A DNA stretch of 34,972 nt from Candidatus Omnitrophota bacterium (GTDB taxonomy: Bacteria > Omnitrophota > Omnitrophia > Omnitrophales > Aquincolibacteriaceae). The first letter of the stretch is position 1, and the number at the start of each line of letters is the position of its first letter. Of this stretch, positions 17,565 through 25,770 are shown piece by piece. The DNA lies in contig VFQY01000013.1 of assembly GCA_018883425.1 (NCBI GenBank), forward strand, positions 1-34,972. The letters are read 5' to 3'. The notes under the pieces were generated by a model. That model had not been told where the DNA came from. It did not search any database and worked only from the letters and a program-made list of their open reading frames with translations. A program made the translations under genes and the position numbers.

Positions 17565-18095
17565 TTACGGTGCGTCTGGTTTTATTTGCCCGAGGGGCTC
17601 GCTTTCATAGGACCATATTCCCAGGCCCTTTTCACGCGCCTCGGACTCCCTTTGAGCAAAACTTTCTTTGAAATCAAAATCGGCGTCCCTCTGAAGCCTG
17701 GCCGCGCCAAGCGCAAGAAGCAGTTCATTGATCATGATCTTTCTTTCTCTCGCCGGAACGGCTTGTGCGAAAGGAACGTCTATTTCCGCCATGCTGACGC
17801 TCAAGTACACAGGGTTCGTCTCCGGATTACCGCCCGCAGAGAGTTTCGTATCCGGGGTCACCTCGATATCTTTGCCGCCGAGGAGCACACTCAGAAGAGC
17901 GATTGATTCTTCGGGAAGCTCAATACCTGCCAGACGCATCCGCTCCCCCGCTTCGGAACGCAGGCTTCCGTCTTTCTCAAGACTTTTGACCCGGATCTTA
18001 GAATCCGGAAAAACGGGATTCAATCCTGCCGTCAGCAGCATTAAAGCAGCACTAAAAACACGGGCCTTATAGCCAAGAGCCATTCCAGAATTCAT
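17565..18095 (-). CDS. Exported SNase-like (thermonuclease fold) protein
   Basis: Signal peptide MNSGMALGYKARVFSAALMLLTAGLNPVF. RLAGIELPE and INELLLALGAARLQ...FKESFAQRESEAREKGLGIW match the SNase C-terminal signature. Start refined from 18143 to ATG 18093-18095, which has GAGGTGG upstream. Confidence 0.6.
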   Translation of the reverse strand: MNSGMALGYKARVFSAALMLLTAGLNPVFPDSKIRVKSLEKDGSLRSEAGERMRLAGIELPEESIALLSVLLGGKDIEVTPDTKLSAGGNPETNPVYLSVSMAEIDVPFAQAVPARERKIMINELLLALGAARLQRDADFDFKESFAQRESEAREKGLGIWSYESEPLGQIKPDAP

Positions 18096-18161
18096 GGTGT
18101 ATCCACCTCGCTCTGTTCCTTTCCTGCATTGAGCGCTCTCCATGGACTCTCTGAGCGCAAG

Positions 18162-19538
18162 TCAGTTTCCTTCGTTAACAGGGTCTTTGCCTGAAATATT
18201 AAGCGGGCTGATTCGGTTCTTGGCCCAAGCAACTGCCTCCTCAGCGCTGTTAATTTTCTTCTCGAGCTGAAGTTCATAGGCCTCATCGAGTAAGGGCTTC
18301 ATACCCCGCCCGGGTTTGACTCCAAGAGCGATGAGATCGTGTCCCGAGAGCAGCGGCTTGGGCCGGAGCGGTTCATCTGCGAACGCTTTGAGCTTTTCAC
18401 GGATGAACTCGTAATTTTGGAGGTTTCCCGATGCAGAAAGACTGTCAAGCCGGTGCAATTCGAGCTCTTCATCGAAGTTCGGCCGGGAGATAAACAGCTT
18501 CAGCTTTCCCTCGCGCATATTCATCACATCTTTGAAGGTCAAATGCTGTTCGACCGCCGAAACCACCTTGTCGATCTCGTCGTTTGAAAACCTGAGGCGC
18601 TTCATCAGCTCTCGAGCCATGCGGGCTCCCGCTGCTGCATGGCAGTTAAAGCGAATCCTTCCGTGGGAGTCGAGGCTTTGCGTTACAGGTTTGGCAACGT
18701 CATGCAGTAAGACGGACATCGCCAGCGTGACGGTCGGTTCCCTCATTTTCTCAAGCATGATCTTCGTATGGGTGAAGACATCGCCTTCAGGATGGTACTC
18801 CGGCGCCTGCATCACGCCTTTCATAGCCTCGATTTCGGGCAGGATTTCCTTCATTAATCCGCTGTCGGAGAGCAGCTGAAATCCCCTCTCAGCTCCGGAT
18901 CGGGTCAAGGTCCGGACCAATTCATCGCGAATCCTTTCGGGACTGACACAATGTATTTCAGGAGACCATCGCCGCACCGCATCCCAGGTGGGACCATCAA
19001 TCTGAAATTTCAGAGAAGACGCAAACCGCACGGCACGCATGAGGCGAAGCTTATCCTCTTCAAAACGGGTGTCCGGATTGCCGATGGCTCGCAGCAAACC
19101 GGCTTGGAGATCAAGCTGCCCCCCCACATAATCAATGACCTTGCCGGCCTCGGGGTCAAAAAAAAGGCCGTTCACCGTAAAATCGCGCCTTGAAGCATCT
19201 TCCTGCGGCCCCGTGAATCGAACCTGCGTGGGATGCCTGCCGTCTTGGTAGCCTCCCTCTGTACGGAAAGTCGCCACTTCGAAGGAAAGTTCTCCATCCA
19301 TCACAAGAATCACACCGAATTGCTTTCCGACCGGCACGGTTCTAGGAAACGTCTTTTCAACGTCCTCGGGCAGGGCCGACGTCGCAATGTCGACGTCCTT
19401 CGGTTCGCGTCCCATGAGAAAGTCGCGAACACAGCCTCCTGCAAAATAGGCCGTGAAACCTCGGTGTCTGAGACGCTCGGCAATGGCAAAGGCTGATTTG
19501 AGAACGGGCGAAGATGGCTTCATAGACAAGGGACACAC
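18162..19538 (-). CDS. CCA tRNA nucleotidyltransferase / poly(A) polymerase family protein with HD domain
   Basis: TAYFAGGCVRDFLMGREPKDVDIATSALPE (Pol-beta NTase), RRDFTVNGLFFDP, HD motif LLHDVAKP. Start GTG 19538 or ATG 19523. Confidence 0.92.
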   Translation of the reverse strand: MCPLSMKPSSPVLKSAFAIAERLRHRGFTAYFAGGCVRDFLMGREPKDVDIATSALPEDVEKTFPRTVPVGKQFGVILVMDGELSFEVATFRTEGGYQDGRHPTQVRFTGPQEDASRRDFTVNGLFFDPEAGKVIDYVGGQLDLQAGLLRAIGNPDTRFEEDKLRLMRAVRFASSLKFQIDGPTWDAVRRWSPEIHCVSPERIRDELVRTLTRSGAERGFQLLSDSGLMKEILPEIEAMKGVMQAPEYHPEGDVFTHTKIMLEKMREPTVTLAMSVLLHDVAKPVTQSLDSHGRIRFNCHAAAGARMARELMKRLRFSNDEIDKVVSAVEQHLTFKDVMNMREGKLKLFISRPNFDEELELHRLDSLSASGNLQNYEFIREKLKAFADEPLRPKPLLSGHDLIALGVKPGRGMKPLLDEAYELQLEKKINSAEEAVAWAKNRISPLNISGKDPVNEGN

Positions 19539-19689
19539 TTAGGGAGCATCCCCCAGGCGTCCTTCCTCCTGACGGTTTGATATCCCTCGATCCGATTTTT
19601 TTCAAGGCTCATAAGCTGCTTCCTGACAGGTTGGTCCTAGCAGAATCCTGTCCAGCTCGATGCGGTTCTTCTCAAAGAATTCTTTCGGG

Positions 19690-20010
19690 CTAGCTTCCAA
19701 AAAAATCGCGGGCTTTTTTCTGACCCATGAGCTTTTGATAATCCGTGTAATCGATAAAGGTCAGATCCGGCCTTTTATCCCTCATTCGCCTGGCTAGCTG
19801 AAACCTCTCACCGGGATTCGCTTCAAGACGCCTGCTGGTCAGGTATTTGAAAGGGACACCGCACTCGGGACAAGTTCCCGCAGAATAGTAATCGATCCCC
19901 AAACAGCGGCACGACCCGCAATCCCCCGTCAGGTCTCCCATGATGAGAAGGTGCTTGGCTACTTCATCCAGATCGAGTTCACGGTAAACGCGAATGAATT
20001 CCTTGCCCAT
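19690..20010 (-). CDS. Small zinc-ribbon protein of unknown function
   Basis: 106 aa; CGSCRC...CPECGVPFKYLTSRR. Strong SD (GGGAGGAAAT) upstream of ATG. Confidence 0.65.
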   Translation of the reverse strand: MGKEFIRVYRELDLDEVAKHLLIMGDLTGDCGSCRCLGIDYYSAGTCPECGVPFKYLTSRRLEANPGERFQLARRMRDKRPDLTFIDYTDYQKLMGQKKARDFFGS

Positions 20011-20033
20011 GGACGATTTCCTCCCATCCGGCT

Positions 20034-20660
20034 TTAGGACAATTTAAAAACTTTATCTCCGACCCCCACATCGCGAAGAACTTCGAGCCCGACTTCCTCA
20101 CCGGACCTTCCCTCATCGATGGGGATTCTATTGATTTGCAGTGACCCTGTCTTCTGACGGTACCCCTTTGCACCGACTTCTTCTCCTATCCAAATCACAT
20201 CCCCAATCTTCAAATTCCCCTGCAGCTGAATGACGGCCGCTTTGACCTTCGGAAAATAGTGGGACACCGTGCCCAACAGGACGAACGGCTTTCCATCTTT
20301 TGCCTTCTTTTTGGATAACTCCGCGCGAGTTCCTGAACTTGTCGAAAGTGGTTTGATCGAGCCGGCAGGTCGAAGCACGCTTGACCTTTTGGGCGGGGAA
20401 GCCTTCTTCTCAGGCCGGCGCTTGGTCACGCGCGCCGGTGTTTTTTTTTGCGCAGAGGGTCGCGCGGACGGAGATACTTTCCGCGCACGTCCTCGGCTCG
20501 CTGAGGAGGTCCGGCGCTTTTGGGAAGGTCCGGACTTGAGGGATCGGCGCGCCGAAGACTTTCGTTTGCGGGCCTTGGCGGTAAGCCGTCTCCGCTCCCC
20601 TTCGGCGAAAAACGGCGTCAGAAAGAACTGTTTTATTTTCTCAATCAATCCCAACTTCAC
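20034..20660 (-). CDS. Lys/Arg/Ser-rich N-terminal tail fused to an EF-Tu domain 2-like beta-barrel (translation elongation factor-like protein family)
   Basis: Residues ~25-115 are basic low complexity. C-terminal VLLGTVSHYFPKVKAAVIQLQGNLKIGDVIWIGEE...SLQINRIPIDEGRSGEEVGLEVLRDVGVGDKVFKL matches the small EF-Tu-like family pattern (IGxVxHYFxKxxVAVIxLxxxLKxGDxIxIxG...SMQI...VxxGDxVYKV). Confidence 0.72.
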   Translation of the reverse strand: MKLGLIEKIKQFFLTPFFAEGERRRLTAKARKRKSSARRSLKSGPSQKRRTSSASRGRARKVSPSARPSAQKKTPARVTKRRPEKKASPPKRSSVLRPAGSIKPLSTSSGTRAELSKKKAKDGKPFVLLGTVSHYFPKVKAAVIQLQGNLKIGDVIWIGEEVGAKGYRQKTGSLQINRIPIDEGRSGEEVGLEVLRDVGVGDKVFKLS

Positions 20661-20750
20661 GCCCCCGCTGTCAGCGTTTGAGCCTGCTCAAGGTCCTGAT
20701 CGCCGGGATATCGCATCCAAACGGTGCTGCTTTTAAGCAGGAAATTAAAC

Positions 20751-22307
20751 TCAGCTCTGGATGAACGTCAGATTTATATCTTCGACGTGCAGCGACGGAT
20801 CAGAAAAAACGAAGATTCGGCTTCTGGTATTCTTCTCAAGCTGCTGCAGCGCTTTCTTTTCCTGGTTCAACAGACGCTCTGACACCGAGGGATGCACGTA
20901 AGCATTGATCATTCGTCCGGGTGTGTTGATGAGCGATTTCCGGAGTTCGCGGATCGTCTGAATCGCCATGGTTGCCGGGGATTTCACAATCCCCTTACCT
21001 TCGCAGTAAGGGCAGGTTTTGTGTACCGCGCTCTCAAGCGAGCCCTTAATACGCTGCCGGGTCATTTCTACCAGCCCCAATTCTGACATCGGAAGAATGT
21101 TGATCTTGGCGCGGTCAGGCCTCACAGCCTCCTTGAAGACCTTGAGAAGATTCCGTCTGTGCTCATGTTTCTCCATATCGATGAAGTCGATGATGATAAT
21201 TCCGCCCATGTCTCGGAGCCTGAGCTGACGGGCGACTTCCCACGCCGCTTCCATGTTCGTCTTATAGACCGTTTCCTCAAGATTCCGGGTTCCTGTGAAC
21301 TTTCCGGTATTCACGTCAATCGCGACCAAACTCTCGGTCTGCTCGATGACAAGATGCCCGCCCGACTTCAGAAAAACATTCTTCTGAAAAGTTCTTTCGA
21401 TTTCGCGCTCAACCTTGTACTTCTCGAAAAGAGGCATCTCGTCCTGATACAGCTCCACCTGAACGTTCTGTCCCGGCAGATAAATTCCGAGGAACCTTTT
21501 GACTTTGTGAAGCAGATCTTTGTGATCCACAATGATCTTGTCTGTTTCATCGGTAAGATGATCGCGAATGACCCGCTCAACAAGATCCAGCTCTTGATGG
21601 ATCAGTGCGGGAGCTTTCTTATACTGCATCGAGGTGTGGATTTTTTTCCATAACCGGGTCAAGTAGCGAATGTCCCGGCTGAACTCATTCTCGCTTTTAC
21701 CTTCTCCCGCGGTGCGGACAATGAAACCCACACCTTTTGGAATCTCCATGTTTTCAAAAATCGCCTTGATCTTATCCCGTTCCTTGCGGTCTTCGATCTT
21801 GCGGGAAATTCCGACCTTTGATTCCCCGGGCATCATCACAAGGTAGCGTGCCGGTATCGAAAAATGCGTGGTCAGGCGGGGCCCCTTACTTCGGATGGCC
21901 TCTTTCACCACTTGAACAATAACCTCTTGGCCCACCTTCAGAACTTCATCGATGGGTTTCAGCTTCTCCCTGTGGCGGTGTCTGCGCGGAGGATTCTGAG
22001 TTGATCCGTCGGGTTCATCCCCGTCCTCTTCAGGCTCGGGCGGTGCGGGCGTCTCACTCTCCAAGTCCAGATCCATCGGACTTCCCGTAGCATCCGCCAC
22101 ATAAAGGAACCCGTCTTTTTTTGTTCCCAAATCCACAAAAGCCGCACCGATGCCGGGGATAACCGTCTTGACGCGGCCCTTATAAATATTGCCGAACATG
22201 CCGGTTTGTTCCGCGCGCTCCATATAAAGCTCCTCGAGATGATCTTCCTCGAGAATGGCGACACGTTTCTCGCCGGCCTCCAAGCTGATTAGAATTTCAC
22301 GTTTCAT
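20751..22307 (-). CDS. rng: Ribonuclease E/G family
   Basis: MKREILISLEAGEKRVAILEEDHLEELYMER; NIYKGRVKTVIPGIGAAFVDLG (S1); IDVNTGKFTG; GGIIIIDFIDM; CPYCEGKG zinc link. Confidence 0.95.
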   Translation of the reverse strand: MKREILISLEAGEKRVAILEEDHLEELYMERAEQTGMFGNIYKGRVKTVIPGIGAAFVDLGTKKDGFLYVADATGSPMDLDLESETPAPPEPEEDGDEPDGSTQNPPRRHRHREKLKPIDEVLKVGQEVIVQVVKEAIRSKGPRLTTHFSIPARYLVMMPGESKVGISRKIEDRKERDKIKAIFENMEIPKGVGFIVRTAGEGKSENEFSRDIRYLTRLWKKIHTSMQYKKAPALIHQELDLVERVIRDHLTDETDKIIVDHKDLLHKVKRFLGIYLPGQNVQVELYQDEMPLFEKYKVEREIERTFQKNVFLKSGGHLVIEQTESLVAIDVNTGKFTGTRNLEETVYKTNMEAAWEVARQLRLRDMGGIIIIDFIDMEKHEHRRNLLKVFKEAVRPDRAKINILPMSELGLVEMTRQRIKGSLESAVHKTCPYCEGKGIVKSPATMAIQTIRELRKSLINTPGRMINAYVHPSVSERLLNQEKKALQQLEKNTRSRIFVFSDPSLHVEDINLTFIQS

Positions 22308-22536
22308 AGCGTTTTGATCCTAGGTGTGACCGAAAATCGAATTCCGGTCGGTGTGTTAAATGACCTGCAGACCTCTGACGTTGAGCATTCGCATTTCAAC
22401 CAAGACTGCGGATGTCCTACTTAGAGCAGGCTCAAGATGAGCAATATCTGCGCGGGGATTTTATGGAAGGCAGACTCAACAAGATTGCGGAAATAAGCTC
22501 TCGATGAGCCGGTCGTAAAAGACCGCCATCGTCAGC

Positions 22537-24126
22537 TTACGCAGCCGCGGGCAACGCTGTTTTTTCTTTAACCTGACCCGAAACGGCAGATGTCTTGCCG
22601 GCCGGAGCGTTAACCAACTGATCTTTGTTATCAGGGCTGGCGGACGGATCCTTTGATCCGCTGACGGCATCCTTGCCGTCCTTGGCCTCTGTGTCACTCT
22701 CCGCCTCATTCCCTGCCGGCTGACCTTCCGTATCCACCATGGTCACCGTGATGAAAAAGAGCGTTTCAACTTTACTATTCTCGGTTGTATCTTGACGTTT
22801 TGATCGAAAGGCTTTGCCTAGTATGGGTAGATCTGATAAATAGGGAACCTTCGCCTCCGACGACGCTACGTTGTCAGACAAAAGGCCGCCTATGGCAATC
22901 GTTTGGCCGCTTTCAATGAGGACCTGAGTCTTAGCTTTAGTCACGGTGAACTCCGGAATAAAAAAACCTCCGTAGTTTCGCCCCGCGCCCGAAGCCACAT
23001 TGCTCACCTCCGGCATGAGATCGACCAAGATTTCATCAGCAGAATTAATGTGCGGCGTCACGTTAAGAACGACACCGACTTCCCGATAACTGAACCCGCT
23101 GATTTCAATACTGCCGGTATTCTCATTGCGTTCAAAGGTCGGCAACGGTATATCGCTGCCTACCTGGATGTTCGCTGGTTGATTATTCAAAACTACCACG
23201 CGGGGGTTTGACACAACTTTCGTATTCGATGAACTCTGCAGCATCTGAAGAATAGCGCTGAAATCCGTAAAATCGAGCGTTCCATACTCAAACGTCGATT
23301 CCGCCGTGACTCCAGGTAAGGGAAATCCTCTTCGATCGATAGGGTTGATAGCCGCTGTGCCAACCGGATCGTTCAGAGTCGGAAAGAACTGCTTGAAGAG
23401 CGGACTCGTCTTGTCCTGACCTCCGGCCTGGGTAAACGGAAAAGTGGTTGGCCTGCTTGACCCCGTAGCACCCGCCTGCAAATTCCATTGGATCCCCAGG
23501 TTCTCGGTCACACCCGCTCCCGTTCTTACGACCTTCGAGTCGATATAGGCCTGGGGTGTTTGCTTATCGAGACTCCTGATGACCTCTTCGATCCTATAGA
23601 GGTTGGTGGGCACGTCTGTCACAACGATCATGTTCGTCCGTTCGGCAACCTTAACTCTCCCTCTTTCCGTCAGCATGTCCTTGACGGCGTCAGCGATCTC
23701 CTGAGCTTTGGAGTAATCCAGAATAAATGTCTTCGTCGCGACCGGCTCTTGGGCCAAATTTTCTCGCGTCGTTATCCGGATCACGTTATCGTCACGCTCA
23801 TACACATAGCCGTAGGTCCGCAAGAGCACATCAAGCGCTTTTTGCCACTCAACTTCCTCGAGCCGTATGCTTACGTTGCCCTGAACCTCGGGCCCGCTAA
23901 CGATATTCATACCGCTCTTGATACTCATCACTCTTAAGACAGTGTGAATGTCTGCGTCCTTGAAGTCGAGGGAAACCTTAGTTTGAGCTTGTTCCTGCTC
24001 GGACACCGCCTCACCGATAGGCGCGCTCGGCGCTGATTCTTGGGCAAGTGCTGTCGGAGTTTTCAAAGCGCTGTTCGCAGAGGTTAAAACAAATGCGGTC
24101 AGAAGAAAAAGCCTTCTAAATTTCAT
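22537..24126 (-). CDS. pilQ: Type IV pilus secretin
   Basis: STN (VSLDFKDADIHTVLRVMSIKSGMNIV), N1 repeat, secretin domain (VGVVLNVTPHINSADEILVDLMPEVS...VLIESGQTIAIGGLLSD...VPYLSDLPILGKAFRS). Next to pilP, O, N and M. Confidence 0.92.
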   Translation of the reverse strand: MKFRRLFLLTAFVLTSANSALKTPTALAQESAPSAPIGEAVSEQEQAQTKVSLDFKDADIHTVLRVMSIKSGMNIVSGPEVQGNVSIRLEEVEWQKALDVLLRTYGYVYERDDNVIRITTRENLAQEPVATKTFILDYSKAQEIADAVKDMLTERGRVKVAERTNMIVVTDVPTNLYRIEEVIRSLDKQTPQAYIDSKVVRTGAGVTENLGIQWNLQAGATGSSRPTTFPFTQAGGQDKTSPLFKQFFPTLNDPVGTAAINPIDRRGFPLPGVTAESTFEYGTLDFTDFSAILQMLQSSSNTKVVSNPRVVVLNNQPANIQVGSDIPLPTFERNENTGSIEISGFSYREVGVVLNVTPHINSADEILVDLMPEVSNVASGAGRNYGGFFIPEFTVTKAKTQVLIESGQTIAIGGLLSDNVASSEAKVPYLSDLPILGKAFRSKRQDTTENSKVETLFFITVTMVDTEGQPAGNEAESDTEAKDGKDAVSGSKDPSASPDNKDQLVNAPAGKTSAVSGQVKEKTALPAAA

Positions 24127-24539
24127 GAATTCCCCGAGGAGTTGGCAACAACCTCTTCACGCAGCCATACCACTCTTTGTTCGTCATTTTGAGTGAGCAA
24201 TATTCTATCCTTTAAAATTTGGACAATCACCGCATCGCCGACAGAGTCCCCAACCTTCTTCATCTCTCCATCGATCAGAGCTATGGCTCCATGCCTGGGA
24301 TCTACGACAATCCCCTGAATCCCAAGCCTGGCTCTCGGTGCCTCTTGAGGGGCGTTCGGCGATGGAAATGTGCTCGGTTGGACCACTGGCACCATAGGAT
24401 CCCTATTGAGGGAGCTATCATACTGAACATCCTCTGCGAATGCTAGTCTAAAAAAGACATTGATCGAAAGAACTAGCCCCAGGACTGTCAAATTAAAAAA
24501 TCTGATGCGCAGCTTTCGGACTGTTTTAACCGTCGTCAT
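24123..24539 (-). CDS. pilP: PilP-like type IV pilus assembly protein
   Basis: Position between pilO and pilQ with 4-nt overlaps; RDPMVPV...; LGIQGIVVDPRHGAIALIDGEMKKVGDSVGDAVIVQILKDRILLTQND resembles a PilP/GspC HR-like domain. Confidence 0.7.
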   Translation of the reverse strand: MTTVKTVRKLRIRFFNLTVLGLVLSINVFFRLAFAEDVQYDSSLNRDPMVPVVQPSTFPSPNAPQEAPRARLGIQGIVVDPRHGAIALIDGEMKKVGDSVGDAVIVQILKDRILLTQNDEQRVVWLREEVVANSSGNS

Positions 24540-25141
24540 ACTTTCCTCTCTTTCGAGGAGACCGCAGTAATCGCGAGCGAGGCCGTATGCCGGGCCGGAT
24601 TAGCTGCATTCGGCTTCAACTCAAAAAGCTGGATTTTTAAAATCTTGGGGTACCCCTCTAAATCAGAGATGAATCGGCCGATGTCGTAATAGCCGCCTTC
24701 AAAAACAAAGTCGTAACGGTCAGCTTTCAATTCAGCCTCATAGGGATCCGGAAACTGGAACTTCTCATCGCTGGGCTTAGACGCAACAATAAAAACTTTG
24801 TTTCGATCAGCCAACTCGGCGACTCTCCCGAGAAGAAGCGATGTTTCGCCAGGTAAGAAGAGCCTTCCGCGTGTGAATTGTATATAATCTGTCAGCTCTT
24901 TTTTTTGTTTGATCCAACTTTTTTCATTTTTCTTGAGGTTTTCAACTTGAGCTATCCGCCCCTCAAAATCGGAAATGTTCTGTTTCATCTGAATCGATAC
25001 AAACCAAGCCGGATAACCGACCCAAAAGCAGAAAGCCACGAAAACACAAACTCCCAGCGCCGCCTTTACCTTCGTAGCGGAATTCATTTCCTTGATCCGC
25101 CGGGCTAAATCCTGCACGTTGATCTCAAATGGAGGTTTCAT
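24536..25141 (-). CDS. pilO: Type IV pilus inner-membrane assembly protein PilO
   Basis: N-terminal TM, coiled coil, then ferredoxin-like region (VAELADRNKVFIVASKPSD...DRYDFVFEGGYYDIGRFISDLEGYPKILKIQLFEL); pilM-N-O-P-Q synteny. Confidence 0.85.
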   Translation of the reverse strand: MKPPFEINVQDLARRIKEMNSATKVKAALGVCVFVAFCFWVGYPAWFVSIQMKQNISDFEGRIAQVENLKKNEKSWIKQKKELTDYIQFTRGRLFLPGETSLLLGRVAELADRNKVFIVASKPSDEKFQFPDPYEAELKADRYDFVFEGGYYDIGRFISDLEGYPKILKIQLFELKPNAANPARHTASLAITAVSSKERKV

Positions 25142-25770
25142 TTCTTTTTTCCGTTGTCCTGAGCCTTTTTATTCGTTTTCTTCTCGGCTTTTTTCTCGGT
25201 TTCGGGAACCGGCCACGAAAAAATCGCAGTGAACTCCGTCACTTCCGCAGACGCTACAACCTGTCTGGAAGTCGTGAGAGAAAGCTTAGCCCCTATCATC
25301 TTGCTTTTGAGACTATTGAGATAGGCCTCGATCAAAATGATGCTCGACGACTTTTTAGACGGCAAGCATAGGCCGCGCACCACCAAAGAACGGTTCTTCA
25401 AATTATTTTCCATTCGAACCGTTGTCAGCCATGCCGATTCAGGCAGAGAATCAGCAATCCAAACAAGCTGCCGGGTTAGACTCATATCCGATGCAACGAA
25501 TTTACTGAAGAAATCCTTCTCTTGCCTCAAATTCTTCTCAACATCGTTTTGGAGTTTCGTCAGAGCGCCGGATTGCGCGCTGAGCGACTGCCAGTGAGTT
25601 TCAGTTTTTCTAAGAACCGCTCGGGCATTGAGATACTCCCAGTAAAAAAAACACGTCAGCAAAACAAAGAAAACTACGGCACCGGCCAGGATTTTGACAA
25701 TCGGTACCTCTGGAGCAGGCTCTTTTTCCTCGATTCTGAGATCTTCAGGAAGGAGATTGATTTCGATCAT
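25138..25770 (-). CDS. pilN: Type IV pilus assembly protein PilN
   Basis: MIEINLLPEDLR PilN signature, single TM, synteny. Confidence 0.92.
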   Translation of the reverse strand: MIEINLLPEDLRIEEKEPAPEVPIVKILAGAVVFFVLLTCFFYWEYLNARAVLRKTETHWQSLSAQSGALTKLQNDVEKNLRQEKDFFSKFVASDMSLTRQLVWIADSLPESAWLTTVRMENNLKNRSLVVRGLCLPSKKSSSIILIEAYLNSLKSKMIGAKLSLTTSRQVVASAEVTEFTAIFSWPVPETEKKAEKKTNKKAQDNGKKK

